Of a stretch of DNA of 64,000 nt, positions 26,201 through 36,527 are shown in pieces. The notes under the pieces were generated by a model. The model saw only the letters and a program-made list of their open reading frames with translations, made no database searches and was not told the origin of the DNA. Origin of the DNA: Symsagittifera roscoffensis (taxonomy: Eukaryota > Xenacoelomorpha > Acoela > Convolutidae); the NCBI RefSeq assembly GCF_963678635.1, contig NC_087067.1, forward strand, positions 15,941,639 to 16,005,638, given 5' to 3'. The position numbers and the translations under genes were made by a program. Positions within the stretch are counted from its first letter, which is position 1. Each line of letters starts with the position of its first letter.

Positions 26201-28885
26201 ATAATAAAAGTTAGAAATAATCCTCAAATTAGCAAAAATTCGTCTACCTTTGAGATTCGCACCAGTGACCTAGAGCTTAAGAATCTCACACACCAACCAC
26301 TAAGCCACTGAAGCTTAAAACGAACCAGTGACCTAAAGATTAAGAATCTCACACACCAACCACTAAGCCACTGAAGCTTAAAAGGTAACATTAACCACTC
26401 ATTCAAAAATAAAGCACACTACACATGCTATGCAATTTCCAATGCTACAGTGAAACTTCCAAATAAGTCAACTTTTTCTTTTTGAACGTTCATTTGCGAG
26501 TTAGCTTTGAAAAAAAAGAAGGTTCCTAATAACACACTAAGCTGATCGCAAGCGTAAATAACGCTTGCTAATCGCAAGCGTAAACAATTCTGTTTACGCT
26601 TGCGGGGTGGGGAAATGGAAAAGAGCCAGTTCTACAAAACTGAAATGTGGGGGAAAGAGCCGACACTTGCTCTAGCAAGTGTAAAGAAAAAAATATACAT
26701 TACTCAAAGAAATTTTCAAAATAATGAACTCAATTACCTGCTTCTACAAGTATAAGACCGCTCAGCAAATACTTAAGGCTTTTTCCACTAAACCCATTTT
26801 TTACTCAAATTTTGAACAAAATATATTTCAACGTCGTTCAAATCTTATCGTAATGAAAACTTGGCTCTTGTTCCTTTCTACCCCACCTGCGAAATTTTAC
26901 TACTAAATTTACTGTTCACATTGTCCCATTGTATCAAAAAATGGCATGAAGACTAATTAGGTCATGAAAAACATATTTGGGTCTTCGTAGTTAAACTTGT
27001 AAAACTACTCGTTACACCATAAAATTGATGCTCATGTGAGGTAGAGGGAAAAAGAGTCGATAACTTGAATGGTGAACAAACTAACTATAGTGAACACATC
27101 GTACTGCATACATTACATCGTAACATCACGCATTTTGCCAAAATAACAGTTAAAACAACTATGAAAAAATTTAAATTGAATGTTGGATGAGGGAGTGGAA
27201 AAGAACGATGGTAAAGAATGTTTTGAACTATGAATTTGGAAAAAGAACCAATGAACTTAAAATCGCTATTTTGTTCACCATGCATTGAGAAAACTAACAA
27301 AAACTAAAAGTCAAATAGGGGAGGAAGTGGAAAAGAGCCTAAGCATGTAGCTACATCGAGCACAAAAAAAACTCCATTTAGCCATAACAACACAAAACAC
27401 GATTATAAAAAATATACACTTGAAATGTTGGGGATAAGTGGAAAAAAGGCGCAAAAACCTGAAAAACCCTACAGGAGCAACAACTAACCTCTCTGTAGAT
27501 AGTAACTGTTCCAGTCGACTGTTCAAATTACTTGTTTTCTCGTCGAATTGGTCGAATAGATTATCCAGGCGATCCATATCTTGAGTTAGTCTGCTTACTT
27601 CTGCAAAATAATATTGATTCAAAATCAGCACGAGCTTCGTGAAACTCTCTTTTTTCTTTTCGCACGAGCATCAATTGTATGGTGTAACTAGTGATTTTAG
27701 TGTTAACTATGGAGACTAAATATGTTTCTCATGGCCTAATTAGTGCGCATACCAACGCAGCAATTGTAACAATCGGACTTTGTAACAATCGGACAATGTA
27801 AATAAACACTTTTTGTGTATAAATTTGCAGGTAGGAAAAAGGATAAAGAGCAGGCGCGGATATAGAATTTTCTCGAGGGGGGCGGATTTTCAAAAACATT
27901 ACGAAAATGTTGTCGATTTTTTTAGTCGACCAAATTGATACTCTCTGAGCTCTCCCAAATCCTTGTAAAGATCTTTTTTCGACCAAACTTTCCGCGGCAA
28001 ATTTTTCAAAAAACAGGCAAAAAATGCGCTTTTAGGCATTTTTTGAAAAAAAAATGGACCAAAAATTGTTTTTGGCGCTCGCTCCCCACCCAAAATTAGT
28101 TTTTGTTAGCGCCAAAGGCGCCATTAGAAAAAATTTTAAGGTCAGTCAGCCAAAAATGGATATCTCAAAATAGTACAAAGGGGGACCCTTTGGGTCAGCA
28201 CGCGGTGGTCGAATTCCTGAGAGGGGGGCGCACACCCCCCCCCCCCCTAAATCCACTACTGAAAAACTTTCCTTTCCTTACCCTCCATCTCACATGAGCA
28301 TCAACTATTGTTGTAGCGAGTGGTTTCACAATGTAAAGTATGACCAAATATTCTTTTCATGGGCAAATAAGTCAGCCTGCTAATTTTCAAAGCATTCGGA
28401 TTATGTGAAACAACATTTCAGTGACAAATTTGCTTATCATTGTCAGCCCCTACATTTATTACATTCGATCATTTAAAATTTAGGTAGATTATCTGATTAA
28501 TCATACATATTTCAACATAAAATCTGGTATAAGAACCGTAACTCGATATGAGCCAGAAAAAAATGGCACGTTTCGCCCCACACACATTTTGCTCTTTTTA
28601 AATTTAATGATGCATTTCTCCTCACGCGTTTCGCTCCTCTTAATTTCACACATCTTGTCCTCACACATTTCGCTAAAATTAGTGGCACAAGTAGTCGCTG
28701 CGTTTTAAATTTACGATTTGAGGGGCGAAAAGTGTGGGTGGGGGGCAAAATGAACCGGTACTTTTATTCGGGGGGGGGGGGGGAATCAGTGAATACTGAG
28801 GAAGAATTTTACCTGACAGTGCCTCCTCGATGGCTCTCTCCTCGGAATGCTCATTTTTGAAAGAAGACATCGGCCAATCCGGCAT
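20230..28885 (-). CDS. unrecognised coiled-coil protein, 4 exons, 224 aa
   Basis: Assembled from splice signals. Exons on the minus strand are 28885-28813 (starts at ATG), 27600-27489, 23877-23660 and 20501-20230 (TAA). Donors are TCAG|GTAAAA, AGAG|GTTAGT and CTAG|GTTGGT; acceptors are ATTTTGCAG, CATTTTCAG and TTGTTTTAG. The joins fall in phases 1, 2 and 1 and the whole frame stays open, which is unlikely by chance for four exons over 8.7 kb. The first half is heptad-like (VSRLTQDMDRLDNLF, then NLNSRLEQLL), the middle is Ser-rich, a second helical stretch (SLGTQIESLSTQI) follows, and the tail is acidic. Size and layout suggest a small coiled-coil complex subunit; I cannot name it. Introns hold repeat families A, B and D. 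Confidence 0.7.
20930..21095. repeat. dispersed repeat family D, copy 1
   Basis: 'atgttccgaccata.t.t.aaaaa.ac' followed by 'aagtttttttcaa' and a region ending 'gaacgaaaaact'-like matches 30560-30745 in the same orientation. Non-coding. Confidence 0.5.
21885..22515 (+). repeat. dispersed repeat family A, most complete copy
   Basis: Begins with the palindromic head GCGAAGCGGAGCTTC, then 'agatacaat', a middle with 'gccgacaaaa' and 'atgaaaagctttgaa', and ends '...aaaaaagtctagtacccgattgcaa'. Partial copies lie at 15870, 25205-25520, 29878 and 31395, and isolated heads at 14839, 20588, 24140 and 34266. Open frames here are incidental. Sits in an intron of the coiled-coil gene. Confidence 0.65.
24137..24560 (+). 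repeat. dispersed repeat family B, copy 2
   Basis: Head 'gatgcgaagaggagcttggctccactt', then 'acatagccaacagacg', 'gagtcaagaacgcaaggaaac' and 'tttgagcctgaacaa', collinear with copies at 12740, 31905 and 34262. Confidence 0.6.
25205..25520 (+). repeat. dispersed repeat family A, partial copies
   Basis: Two heads in tandem ('agagcttcgcaac' at about 25212-25224, 'gcggagcttcgcatcac' at about 25285-25301), then a 'gtagccactaa...ctaagccgaaa' segment like the family A middle. Confidence 0.5.
25961..25979. repeat. G19 homopolymer
   Basis: Nineteen consecutive G, the longest of four G/C runs between 25.9 and 29.2 kb. Quadruplex-prone and a likely site of assembly length error. Confidence 0.9.
26241..26383 (-). 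repeat. tandem pair of tRNA-like units (SINE head dimer)
   Basis: Two 63-base direct repeats start at 26261 and 26324. Read on the minus strand each has a perfect box-A-like TGGCTTAGTGG and a box-B-like GGTTCG or GGTGCGAATCTC, separated as in tRNAs. Pairing of the outer ends is poor, so a tRNA-derived SINE rather than a tRNA gene is likely. Confidence 0.5.
26548..26604. other. two adjacent perfect inverted repeats
   Basis: GCAAGCGT/ACGCTTGC with loop AAATA (26548-26568), then a 14-base stem CGCAAGCGTAAACA/TGTTTACGCTTGCG with loop ATTC (26573-26604). The same 'gcaagcgtaaataa' word recurs at about 32382. Probably part of a dispersed element. Confidence 0.75.
28235..28247. repeat. C13 homopolymer
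   Basis: Thirteen consecutive C following a GAGGGGGGCGCACA context. Confidence 0.9.
28770..28783. repeat. G14 homopolymer
   Basis: Fourteen consecutive G, 30 bases from the donor of exon 1 of the coiled-coil gene. Confidence 0.9.
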
Positions 28886-28889
28886 CTAT

Positions 28890-28902
28890 CTGAAAAACAC
28901 AA
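28890..28902 (-). promoter_or_regulatory. 3' splice site next to the ATG of the coiled-coil gene
   Basis: On the minus strand GTTTTTCAG|ATAG is followed directly by the ATG at 28885, four bases after the acceptor. Either a 5' UTR exon joins here or a spliced leader is added. Confidence 0.55.
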
Positions 28903-29877
28903 CTTCTTTTATTACATTCGCTCATACACGCACACAAAGATGAATATTGAGAAGACGAGCTTCGATCCACTTTCGATAACGAAATTAAAGTACACGCTTT
29001 ATAGCAAGCAAGAGACGAAGCTGCATTTCACAGTCTGTGCCAATTTGGTAACTTTAACTAGTTCGGAATTGCTCGAAAAACAAGGATACGCATTTTTTCA
29101 GAATAAATAGTTCTAAGTCTACAATCAAACAGTACGGGTCCTTTCGGTTATACCCCCCCCCCCAAAAAATTATGAAAAATTGAAATGAAAACTGTTATAA
29201 TATAATTGGGCCACTGTTATTAGGAAACGCACAATTTTGTTATCGGACTGGAAAAAACGAAGCATTTTAACTGAATTGAGCCCCAAACTGACTTCCTTTC
29301 TCCAATTTTCTTCAACTTTTGCCAGTTTTCTGCGCATAAATTTCATGAAAAGGATGAGAATTGATTGTCGTTAAATTCGCACTTTTACCATTTTCTAGCT
29401 TGATTTAATACTAGCGATATCAGCCCTGCATTTTTTAATGAATTCAGTCCAATTTTGTAAGAAATTTTCATTTTTATTTATTATCATTCAGGGAGGGGGG
29501 AACGAAAATACCCAACAAGTCTAGAATGAAAAAAAAAACGGAACAAATATACCAAGAAAAAAATAGCCGAAAGCGAAAAAATCGGACATTTGTTTTAGCT
29601 CAATCAAAAACATTTCAGCACGTATATATTTGGCAAAAACTTACAGAACCAACATTGATTGAAATTTCTCAACGATTGCGCCAGTAGATTATTTTCCCAG
29701 TAAAGCAATAAAAATTGTTTCAGTAAAAAGTCGCTAAACACGATTGCATTATCTTCCCAAAATTCCTGGGGAAATAAGAAGCATACAAAAAGAAGCTCTC
29801 TCGATTTGAAGATATATCTGTGGGTCTCACTCGACTTCGTTAAATGTTCCATCGGAATTCCGAACTTGCGGGAAAAA

Positions 29878-30200
29878 ATACAAAGGCGAAACGGAGCTTC
29901 GCACCACTTGCGATATCAAAAAACACAACATTCTAAGCTAGGAGACTGAAAACGAAAGGAAAGCCACTCGGTCGAAAAAATTTTGATGGAAAGAACTAAG
30001 AAAAAAAATCGAAAGTTTGTCTGGAATGATGTCGAGTTTGAGAAACACAATGCCGGCAGTAAATAAAAATTCAAACTTTAATCGAGCGGCAAATAATAAG
30101 GCGAAAAAAGTTAAATAAACTCCTGTTGAGCCAAAAACACTAATTTTGTCATGATGAAACTTGAAAGTGCTGAAAATCCCAGACAACTATGCCTTCTTTC
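29878..30200 (+). repeat. dispersed repeat family A, partial copy
   Basis: Head 'ggcgaaacggagcttcgcacc' and 'acttgcgatatcaaaa', then 'ctaagctaggagac', 'gaaagccact' and 'atcgagcggcaa', collinear with 21885-22515. Confidence 0.6.
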
Positions 30201-30559
30201 TGTTTTAAAATTGATCTTTCAAAAAAATAAAAACTAGCATCTTTCAACAATAAAAAATTAGCACTAGACTTGCACTTACGTCTCTTCAAACAGATTGATG
30301 AACGTTAAAATTGCTTCAAGAAGTATGAAGAAAAAAAACGACTAAATTTAATGCAACCGAAAAAAGGCTGCCGGCATCAAAAGAGTTTTTTGGTTCATAA
30401 TCTTAACGACTTTAAAATAAGGACAACTGTGAGGTTCTTTCTTACAAAAACGGCCATATCTCCGGAACAAATGGAATTCAGATATTAGTATTTGTACATC
30501 AGAAATGACACTAGATAGTCCGACAGAATACAACACTTTCCATACTGAAATTTCCATAT

Positions 30560-30745
30560 TTGAACAAGGATAGCCGATTACCCTGCAAGTAGCATAGAAT
30601 GTTCCGACCATAGTCTTAAAAAACACAAAGTTTTTTTAAATTATTCTCGATTTTTGTTTCGGCGTGGTGTGATGAAAAGAGCTGAACGAAAAACTAGGGA
30701 TTAGGTTTATACGTTAATCATACTAAACTAAGCAAATTGAAAAAC
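30560..30745. repeat. dispersed repeat family D, copy 2
   Basis: Collinear with 20930-21095 ('gaatgttccgaccatagtct', 'aagtttttttaaa'). Confidence 0.5.
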
Positions 30746-31394
30746 AATTTAAAAAAAATTACTAGAAACTAAAAAAAATCGAAAGACTTTTCAAGATTTT
30801 TCAAGTTTACTTTCGGAAGTAAACTAACGCTACCCATGTAAAATAGGTTTTTACGTTTTAAATTAACTTATTGTAAGCTTTCAGGCAATTAAAATAAGAC
30901 TGCTCGCTCGTTTTATTCGCTCGAAATAAGATGAAAAATCAAAAAACTTCAAACCTGTGGTTTTCCTCGAAATTTTAAAAACATTTTATGAAATTTTTTA
31001 ATGTGGTTCGAATCAAGGCTGTAAGGGCTTTAATATGATACATCACTCGACCCAGCCCGATTAATATTTGGGGTACCTGATTTAGAGTGAAACAAAAACT
31101 AAAACAGACCCGACTACAAAGTTCCTCCCCATTTTCAATGGTCGGAACAAAAAAGAGTACTAGAAAGAAATTCTGAAATGAGATTCAACTTTAACATAAT
31201 TTTTAAATTTGATTAGCCCGCATGTAAACCATTTCCTGTCCTCAATTAGTTGTTCCAGCGTAATACTTTAACAGAGAAAATGAAAAAAAAGAGCAAATTT
31301 TGACAGAAAAACAACTAATTAAATTTCAAAATGTTAGTCGGAATGATTTTGTACAGGTTTAAAACACGTCATAAATCACCATCGACATCAATTA

Positions 31395-31850
31395 ATGAAA
31401 AAAAATCACTGCTCAGCAACTTAGCCGACACAACATCTCGAACCGAAAACAAAGTTGTCATGAAAAACGTTGAATTATAACATATATTCTAAGGTTTTTA
31501 GCATTTTGTGCAATCCGGCGAAGAGCATGAAAAAACTTCCCTTGAAACGACCGCTAGGCCGATGAAATGACAGCCGAAATCATTTGGGCAGAACACTTTT
31601 TAAGCAAAACAGGAACAAAAAAAGAATATATACGAAGCCAATGTTAGTAAATAAACAAATTGCAAGAGTCAGTCACAACACTTAGAGCAAGTACATTGAA
31701 AATTGCGTACCCCAAAAAAATGCTTAGATGGGGCAACTAACCCGACAATTTGTTGAAAAGGAAATTTTACCGTTTTAAAAAAAAAACAGACCCTATCGAA
31801 CCCACGACCATTGCTATCCCAGTTGTATTCGTTCTCTCCCGACTAAATAT
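31395..31850 (+). repeat. dispersed repeat family A, partial copy
   Basis: 'cagcaacttagccgacacaac' and 'gtcatgaaaaacgttgaa' match the family A middle; the head is missing. Confidence 0.5.
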
Positions 31851-31904
31851 TCCTGAGACTCTAAACAACTGAAAATAGCATGAAACAATATACCAAAAAA
31901 TTCA

Positions 31905-32345
31905 GTTAAAATAACGACAACATACAGTTGGAAAAGAGTCATGAACAACGCAAGGAAAACGAACAACAGAACAACCTCATAGCCCTTTGAAATTCTTATG
32001 TATGACAATTTTTTGATAAAATTAGCCCACTGAGAAAACTGAATTAAAAAAATAAACTTTTTATTTCGCTGAGAAATATGAAAATCAAATTCCATTTTCG
32101 AAACTAGAAGTCGATCACGTTTTTCGTGGTTTTTCTACTTCTGCTATTCGATAGTGTAGTTTACTTTCTTTTCAACGAAGAAAATGAAGTGAATTTAAAA
32201 AATCAAAGGTCAAAAAGCGAAAGAGTAAATTTGAGCCTGAACAAATTTAAAGACTATTTCCTTAAAAAGAAAATATACAAAAAAATACCAAGACTTAGAT
32301 AAAAGTATTTACTACGTTCATGCCTGCCTTTTAAAAAGTTAACAC
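31905..32345 (+). repeat. dispersed repeat family B, copy 3
   Basis: 'gagtcatgaacaacgcaaggaaaac', then 'aaactagaagtcgatcacg' and 'gagcctgaacaaattt', in the order of the other copies. Confidence 0.6.
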
Positions 32346-33592
32346 AAAAAATTCTACCTTCCGATTTAATAATGCTTGAAAATTGCAAGCGTAAATAATA
32401 CCAATCAGACTTGTTTAAATTTTATATTTGACCTAAAAAAAATCGCGGATATTGTCATATCTCGGAAACTATAAAACATTTGAGCAGTCAATGCTAGAAG
32501 CCAAATTTTGAACTCCAGGAATTACCCTCACAGAAACCTTCTATCTTTAAAACTAAGAAAAATTAACAGCAATAGTTAGAGGCCAGTTTTTCTACCCCGA
32601 CAGCACCCCAGTATAAGTTGCGTTTTCTTGATTTTTTGAGAAATTTCAATTGAAAAAAAAAATTGTACTATCTCGTGACCTTAAAAGATTTGAGCAGTCA
32701 AAATTTGATGCCAGTCTAAGAACTTCTGAGAAAATCCTCAACGCGCCTAACCATAGGATTTTTTTGTGGAAATTTTATGGTATGCACTGCACGGAAAATT
32801 TTAAACAAAGTTTGCCATGCGAAAAAGGGAAACTAGTTTCACAGCTCTCGCGCTCCAACAGATACATAGTAAAAAAAGTAGATGACCAGGGAATTATGCA
32901 TTCAATTGTTCTTAACGATAAAAACCTCGTTGAACACTCATTTAGAATATTTTGTTAAGACGTTGACTCCAGTAAACATTTCAAACGTTGCGATATATTG
33001 ACTATTTAAAATGCCAACATTGGGACTTCTGTGAACCATGTGTCAAGTGAACCTTCTGGTAGATAATGTATAGAAAAAACTTTATGCTTAAAAAATTTCG
33101 AGGAAAATTGAATAATATGATGGGATGAGCCAAATACAACGCCAACTTTTCGACAATCTGAATGAGATCAAAAACATGATAATTAAGAGTAAATTGATGA
33201 AAATGGAACATAATATTAGACAGAAAGTATTGATAACCAAAAATTAAAAAGGGAAAATCAAAATATCATTACGCCAGCATCTGAAAAGCAGTAAATTTTA
33301 ATTGCTTCAAGTAGTTATCGATATTTACTTCATTGATTTAAAAAAATCATGTAGCCGACAGAAAAAAAAACACTACCAATTAGAAAAATTCACGAAACAA
33401 AAAATCACAGAGAGATAATCAAGTTTTATGTTTAGAACCCACGTTTCAGAAAATAATCCTCGCGCCTATTGTATTGACTCAACTTCTTTTATCAGACTTT
33501 GTTCGAACCGAACCCAGATCAAAAGGGTTCGAATTATATTGCAACAGTAACTCCAGAAATGCTGAAATAACATTCTGTTCTATCCTTTCATT

Positions 33593-34208
33593 TCATCTTC
33601 CTGCTTGTTCTCGAAGACAGTCGAATAACTTCGTCTTGACCCACTTTTTACCCCATGGAGCATATCTTCCATTGTCAGTCTGCACTAACACTGACAAATC
33701 GGGCAGAGAATCAATGTAATCGAAGAGGTCATTGACGTCATAAGTTATAGTGGATTTATTCGGATTTGTGACCTGAAATATCAGCAGACCCGAAAATTAT
33801 TATTCGTTCTAGCAACAATATCAGCCACGAGAGGTTCCGAATTTTGGCATTATTGATGGACATGGCTTTGGAGGTACTTTACCAATTCACGAAGTTGCTA
33901 GCCATTAGATGCAAATTCAGAGAGATCTAAAGATTAGTCTGCGAAAAAGGTAGCCCTAAATTGAAAGCTGGGCGGTAAAAAGGGACCAATATTGGCTATT
34001 CAAAAAATTCGGGTGCTTCTTTTTTTGTTCGGAAGACATAAGTACATGAATTTGGCAGACATGAAAAAATAACCTTAAGATAGTTCTCGTATGTCTTGCA
34101 GATGCCTTCCATTGCCTGATCAATTGACTCGAACTCCTGGTATCGTCTCGTCGCCAAGCTCTTGGAGCTCTGAAGGAACATTATGGTGTGTTCTGGCTCT
34201 CGTGGCAT
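33593..34208 (-). CDS. ERH: Enhancer of rudimentary homolog, 2 exons, 104 aa
   Basis: Minus-strand exons are 34208-34074 (45 codons from the ATG) and 33772-33593 (59 codons and TGA). The donor is CTTAAG|GTTATT, the acceptor GATATTTCAG, and the join is phase 0. The product is 104 residues, the same length as human ERH. Family hallmarks are visible: HTIMFLQ at the N-terminus, a YQEFESIDQAMEGICKTYE helix, then ITYDVNDLFDYIDSLPDLS and YAPWGKKWVK. ERH is a small nuclear homodimer that binds RNA-processing and splicing partners. The second exon lies in a window where longer frames on the other strand exist, so the gene is easy to miss. Identification is firm. Confidence 0.93.
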
Positions 34209-34216
34209 TTTCAAAT

Positions 34217-34228
34217 CTGGAAAAAACT
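34217..34228 (-). promoter_or_regulatory. 3' splice site just upstream of the ERH ATG
   Basis: On the minus strand GTTTTTTCCAG|ATTTGAAA precedes the ATG at 34208, eight bases after the acceptor. It parallels the Frizzled and TAF5 arrangement. Confidence 0.6.
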
Positions 34229-34261
34229 TCAGTTCAAAAGTGTAAATGCTATAGTTCTGAC

Positions 34262-34710
34262 AACTGAAAGCGAGGCGGAACTTTAGACTCAGGTAACTTT
34301 TTCATGCAAAATCGGCAATACAAAACATAGCCAACATAAAATTGGAAAAAAGTCAAGGAACGCAAGGAAACAAAATATATTTCAATTTTCGAATTTCAAA
34401 AAAAAAACAGATGGACTTATAATTTTGAATTTCAAGAACAATTTATGATAGGCACTTTTTTGATAAAATTAACTCAATTCGAAAAAACTGGATCAACAGA
34501 TAAGCTTTTTATTTCACAGGGAAATATGAGAATGAAATTCAATTTTCGAAACTAGAAGTCGATCACGGTTTTCGTGACCTTTACACTTTGGCTGGTCGAT
34601 AGTGGAGTTTGCCTTCCTTTTAACAATGAAAAGAAATAAACGTAAAATCAAATCACAAATCAAACTGCCAAAAACCAATAGTGAGCCCAAACATTGCTCT
34701 GAATACACGT
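34262..34710 (+). repeat. dispersed repeat family B, copy 4
   Basis: 'acatagccaacataaaattgg', 'gtcaaggaacgcaaggaaac' and 'aaactagaagtcgatcacgg' are collinear with the copy at 31905; the head 'gaaagcgaggcggaacttta' is degenerate. Confidence 0.6.
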
Positions 34711-35471
34711 CAACAGTAACATCTTTCTGCTAAGAACGAAAGAGAAAAAATTTATTTCTCACGAAATGAAAAAAACTCAACCTGTAATTACGCATCATTC
34801 ACTTTAATTTAACCCCGAGAGGATATCAAACGAAGCCGCCGGTAAAGCTTCAAAATTGGGGGGGATTCTAAGAAAATGAACATAGCTTACAATTGGTGGA
34901 TTATTGAAACCATCTATTGACTTATGTAGGAACCTATTCGGAAGGTGTTGCAATGAAGCCAACAAAATGCTTTATATCAGGTTAAAGCTTTTTTTTCTAT
35001 TTTTTTTTGGGTCCAAAAACTCGCTAGTCAAAGTCACCTTAATCTGCTTTTCACAAATTTCTTGAACTTGTTCACTTTTATATTGCTGCTTCTTCTAACT
35101 ATAAGTCCTTTAGCCTGCATAACACCAGTAAAATTGGCTTTTTTTAGACCAAGGACAACCATGTGAGCACATGCGGCAGCAACAAGTGAACAAATTCAAA
35201 AGGTTCCAGTTCTCAGCAGAGAACTGAAACCCAATTTCAAAACCTAAAAAAAACTAATTTAAAACTCGATTATGTACTTACAAAATTCCATTTTATTATG
35301 GATATCAGAAAATTTAAGATCATAAAAACGGATATTTCAGCTTTGAAGCACAGAACCGAATGGAGCACGTTTCAATTTTTGTTGTACAGAGGAATTCTGA
35401 TTGTCCTGTAAATCGACTTGCAAATTGAGCTTGAATTGAAAAAAAAATTGAAAAAAAATCAACCTATTTAG
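34711..35471. other. intergenic, one possible short 5' exon
   Basis: An acceptor GGATATTTCAG at about 35330-35340 precedes an ATG (MEHVSIFVVQRNSDCP) and a possible donor CCT|GTAAAT near 35408. No downstream join was found, so it is unsupported as a gene. Confidence 0.3.
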
Positions 35472-35498
35472 TATTCAATTGACCGATAGATGAACTAA

Positions 35499-35717
35499 AT
35501 GACCGAGATAGGAATCGATTGCTTAAAATTCGCCTTAGTGACTGTAGAAGCGGACGATGTTGCAAAGAAATGTGGATATATACTCGATTTAGACGAATGC
35601 GAAGTGCCACATCAAGTAGAGATTGGTGAAATAATCAGAGGATTCATTGCTTTAGAAGTTAACATTTTCATTGACTTGCTCTATGGTCGATTCGATACGC
35701 TGGTATTTGTAACCTAA
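35499..35717 (+). CDS. hypothetical ORF, possible first coding exon
   Basis: A 72-codon ATG frame (MTEIGIDCLKFALVTVEAD...) lies 27 bases after an acceptor-like CCTATTTAG (ends 35471). A weak donor CTG|GTATTT at 35702/35703 could join it to the coding-like block at 36004-36150. The protein is acidic and hydrophobic with no motif I recognise. Confidence 0.35.
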   Translation: MTEIGIDCLKFALVTVEADDVAKKCGYILDLDECEVPHQVEIGEIIRGFIALEVNIFIDLLYGRFDTLVFVT

Positions 35718-36003
35718 ACAGAACGGATTTATCAATCTGACATGTTTTTGAATTAAACATTTCTTCACCTGACGTTATAACTGATTGTCCTATAGATATG
35801 AGGTAAATTTTTGAAAACTTTTGATTTATGAGATCGATTTCCTTGATATATACAAAGCGTATTTCCTTATTTTAATAAACCGAAACCTGGTTGAGTTTCC
35901 CCGAAATGTTTGAGGAGTTGTTGCATTGAACTTTTTCCTGGTTGCATTGAATTTTTTCAGGTTATAATGTCAGTCTAAAAATTTGATGATGCATTTTCAA
36001 CAG

Positions 36004-36150
36004 CTCAGTCAGAGCTGATTGATGTTGTTGAACTGCAAAAAAAAACAGTCTTATTTAGCTGATGTGACAAAATTGAAAGTCGAAACGAAGAAAGCATTCG
36101 CTATTATGAGAAGAAAGTGTTCTGACTTCGATGACGGCTCCGTCGATTAG
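36004..36150 (+). pseudogene. coding-like exon with an A-run frameshift
   Basis: After ATTTTCAACAG the frame reads QSELIDVVELQKK. It is shifted by one base at an A9 run (36037-36045) and continues as a helical, charged stretch (LADVTKLKVETKKAF...) to TAG at 36148. One extra A, either real or an assembly error, explains the break. Could be the 3' exon of the preceding ORF. Confidence 0.35.
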
Positions 36151-36527
36151 CTAGAAAAAAGTAGGCTCAATATTCAAAACATTATCGATTCAACATCCGC
36201 TGAGTTTTTGATTTTGTACGTTGCTTGATCATAGATTTGGGGCCCTTTTCCCCTAATCTTAAACCAATTCGATCTAAAAAAAGGTCCTGGTATTGAGTCT
36301 ATGCAAACCAAACAAAACAAGTTGTATTTAATTATAAATGGAAAGCTCAGAGCGCCAAATCATAATTATCGTGTTACTTAGAAGGTGTGATCAGCACGCA
36401 TCAAAACGTCGAAGGGAAATTTTTGGAAGTGCTAATTGTCTTTCAATTTTCGCAGAATTTAGGGTCATTGAATGATGTGACGTCTGATGACATAAACTCC
36501 GTTTAAAAATATCAGTTTTTTTTTCAG

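Larger units (their letters stand above)
28903..33592. other. intergenic repeat-rich region
   Basis: No supported gene. Contains C11 at 29153-29163, repeat A copies (29878-30200, 31395-31850), repeat D (30560-30745), repeat B (31905-32345) and satellite-type units (about 32440-32560 and 32660-32750). An open frame at 32650-32958 begins inside such a unit. Its second half (KLVSQLSRSNRYIVKKVDDQ) is protein-like but unassigned. Confidence 0.5.

Noticed and set aside
32650..32958. 102-codon frame with protein-like second half
   Set aside because: Starts within a satellite-type unit, lacks an early ATG, and I cannot match it to a family; kept only as a note in the region entry.
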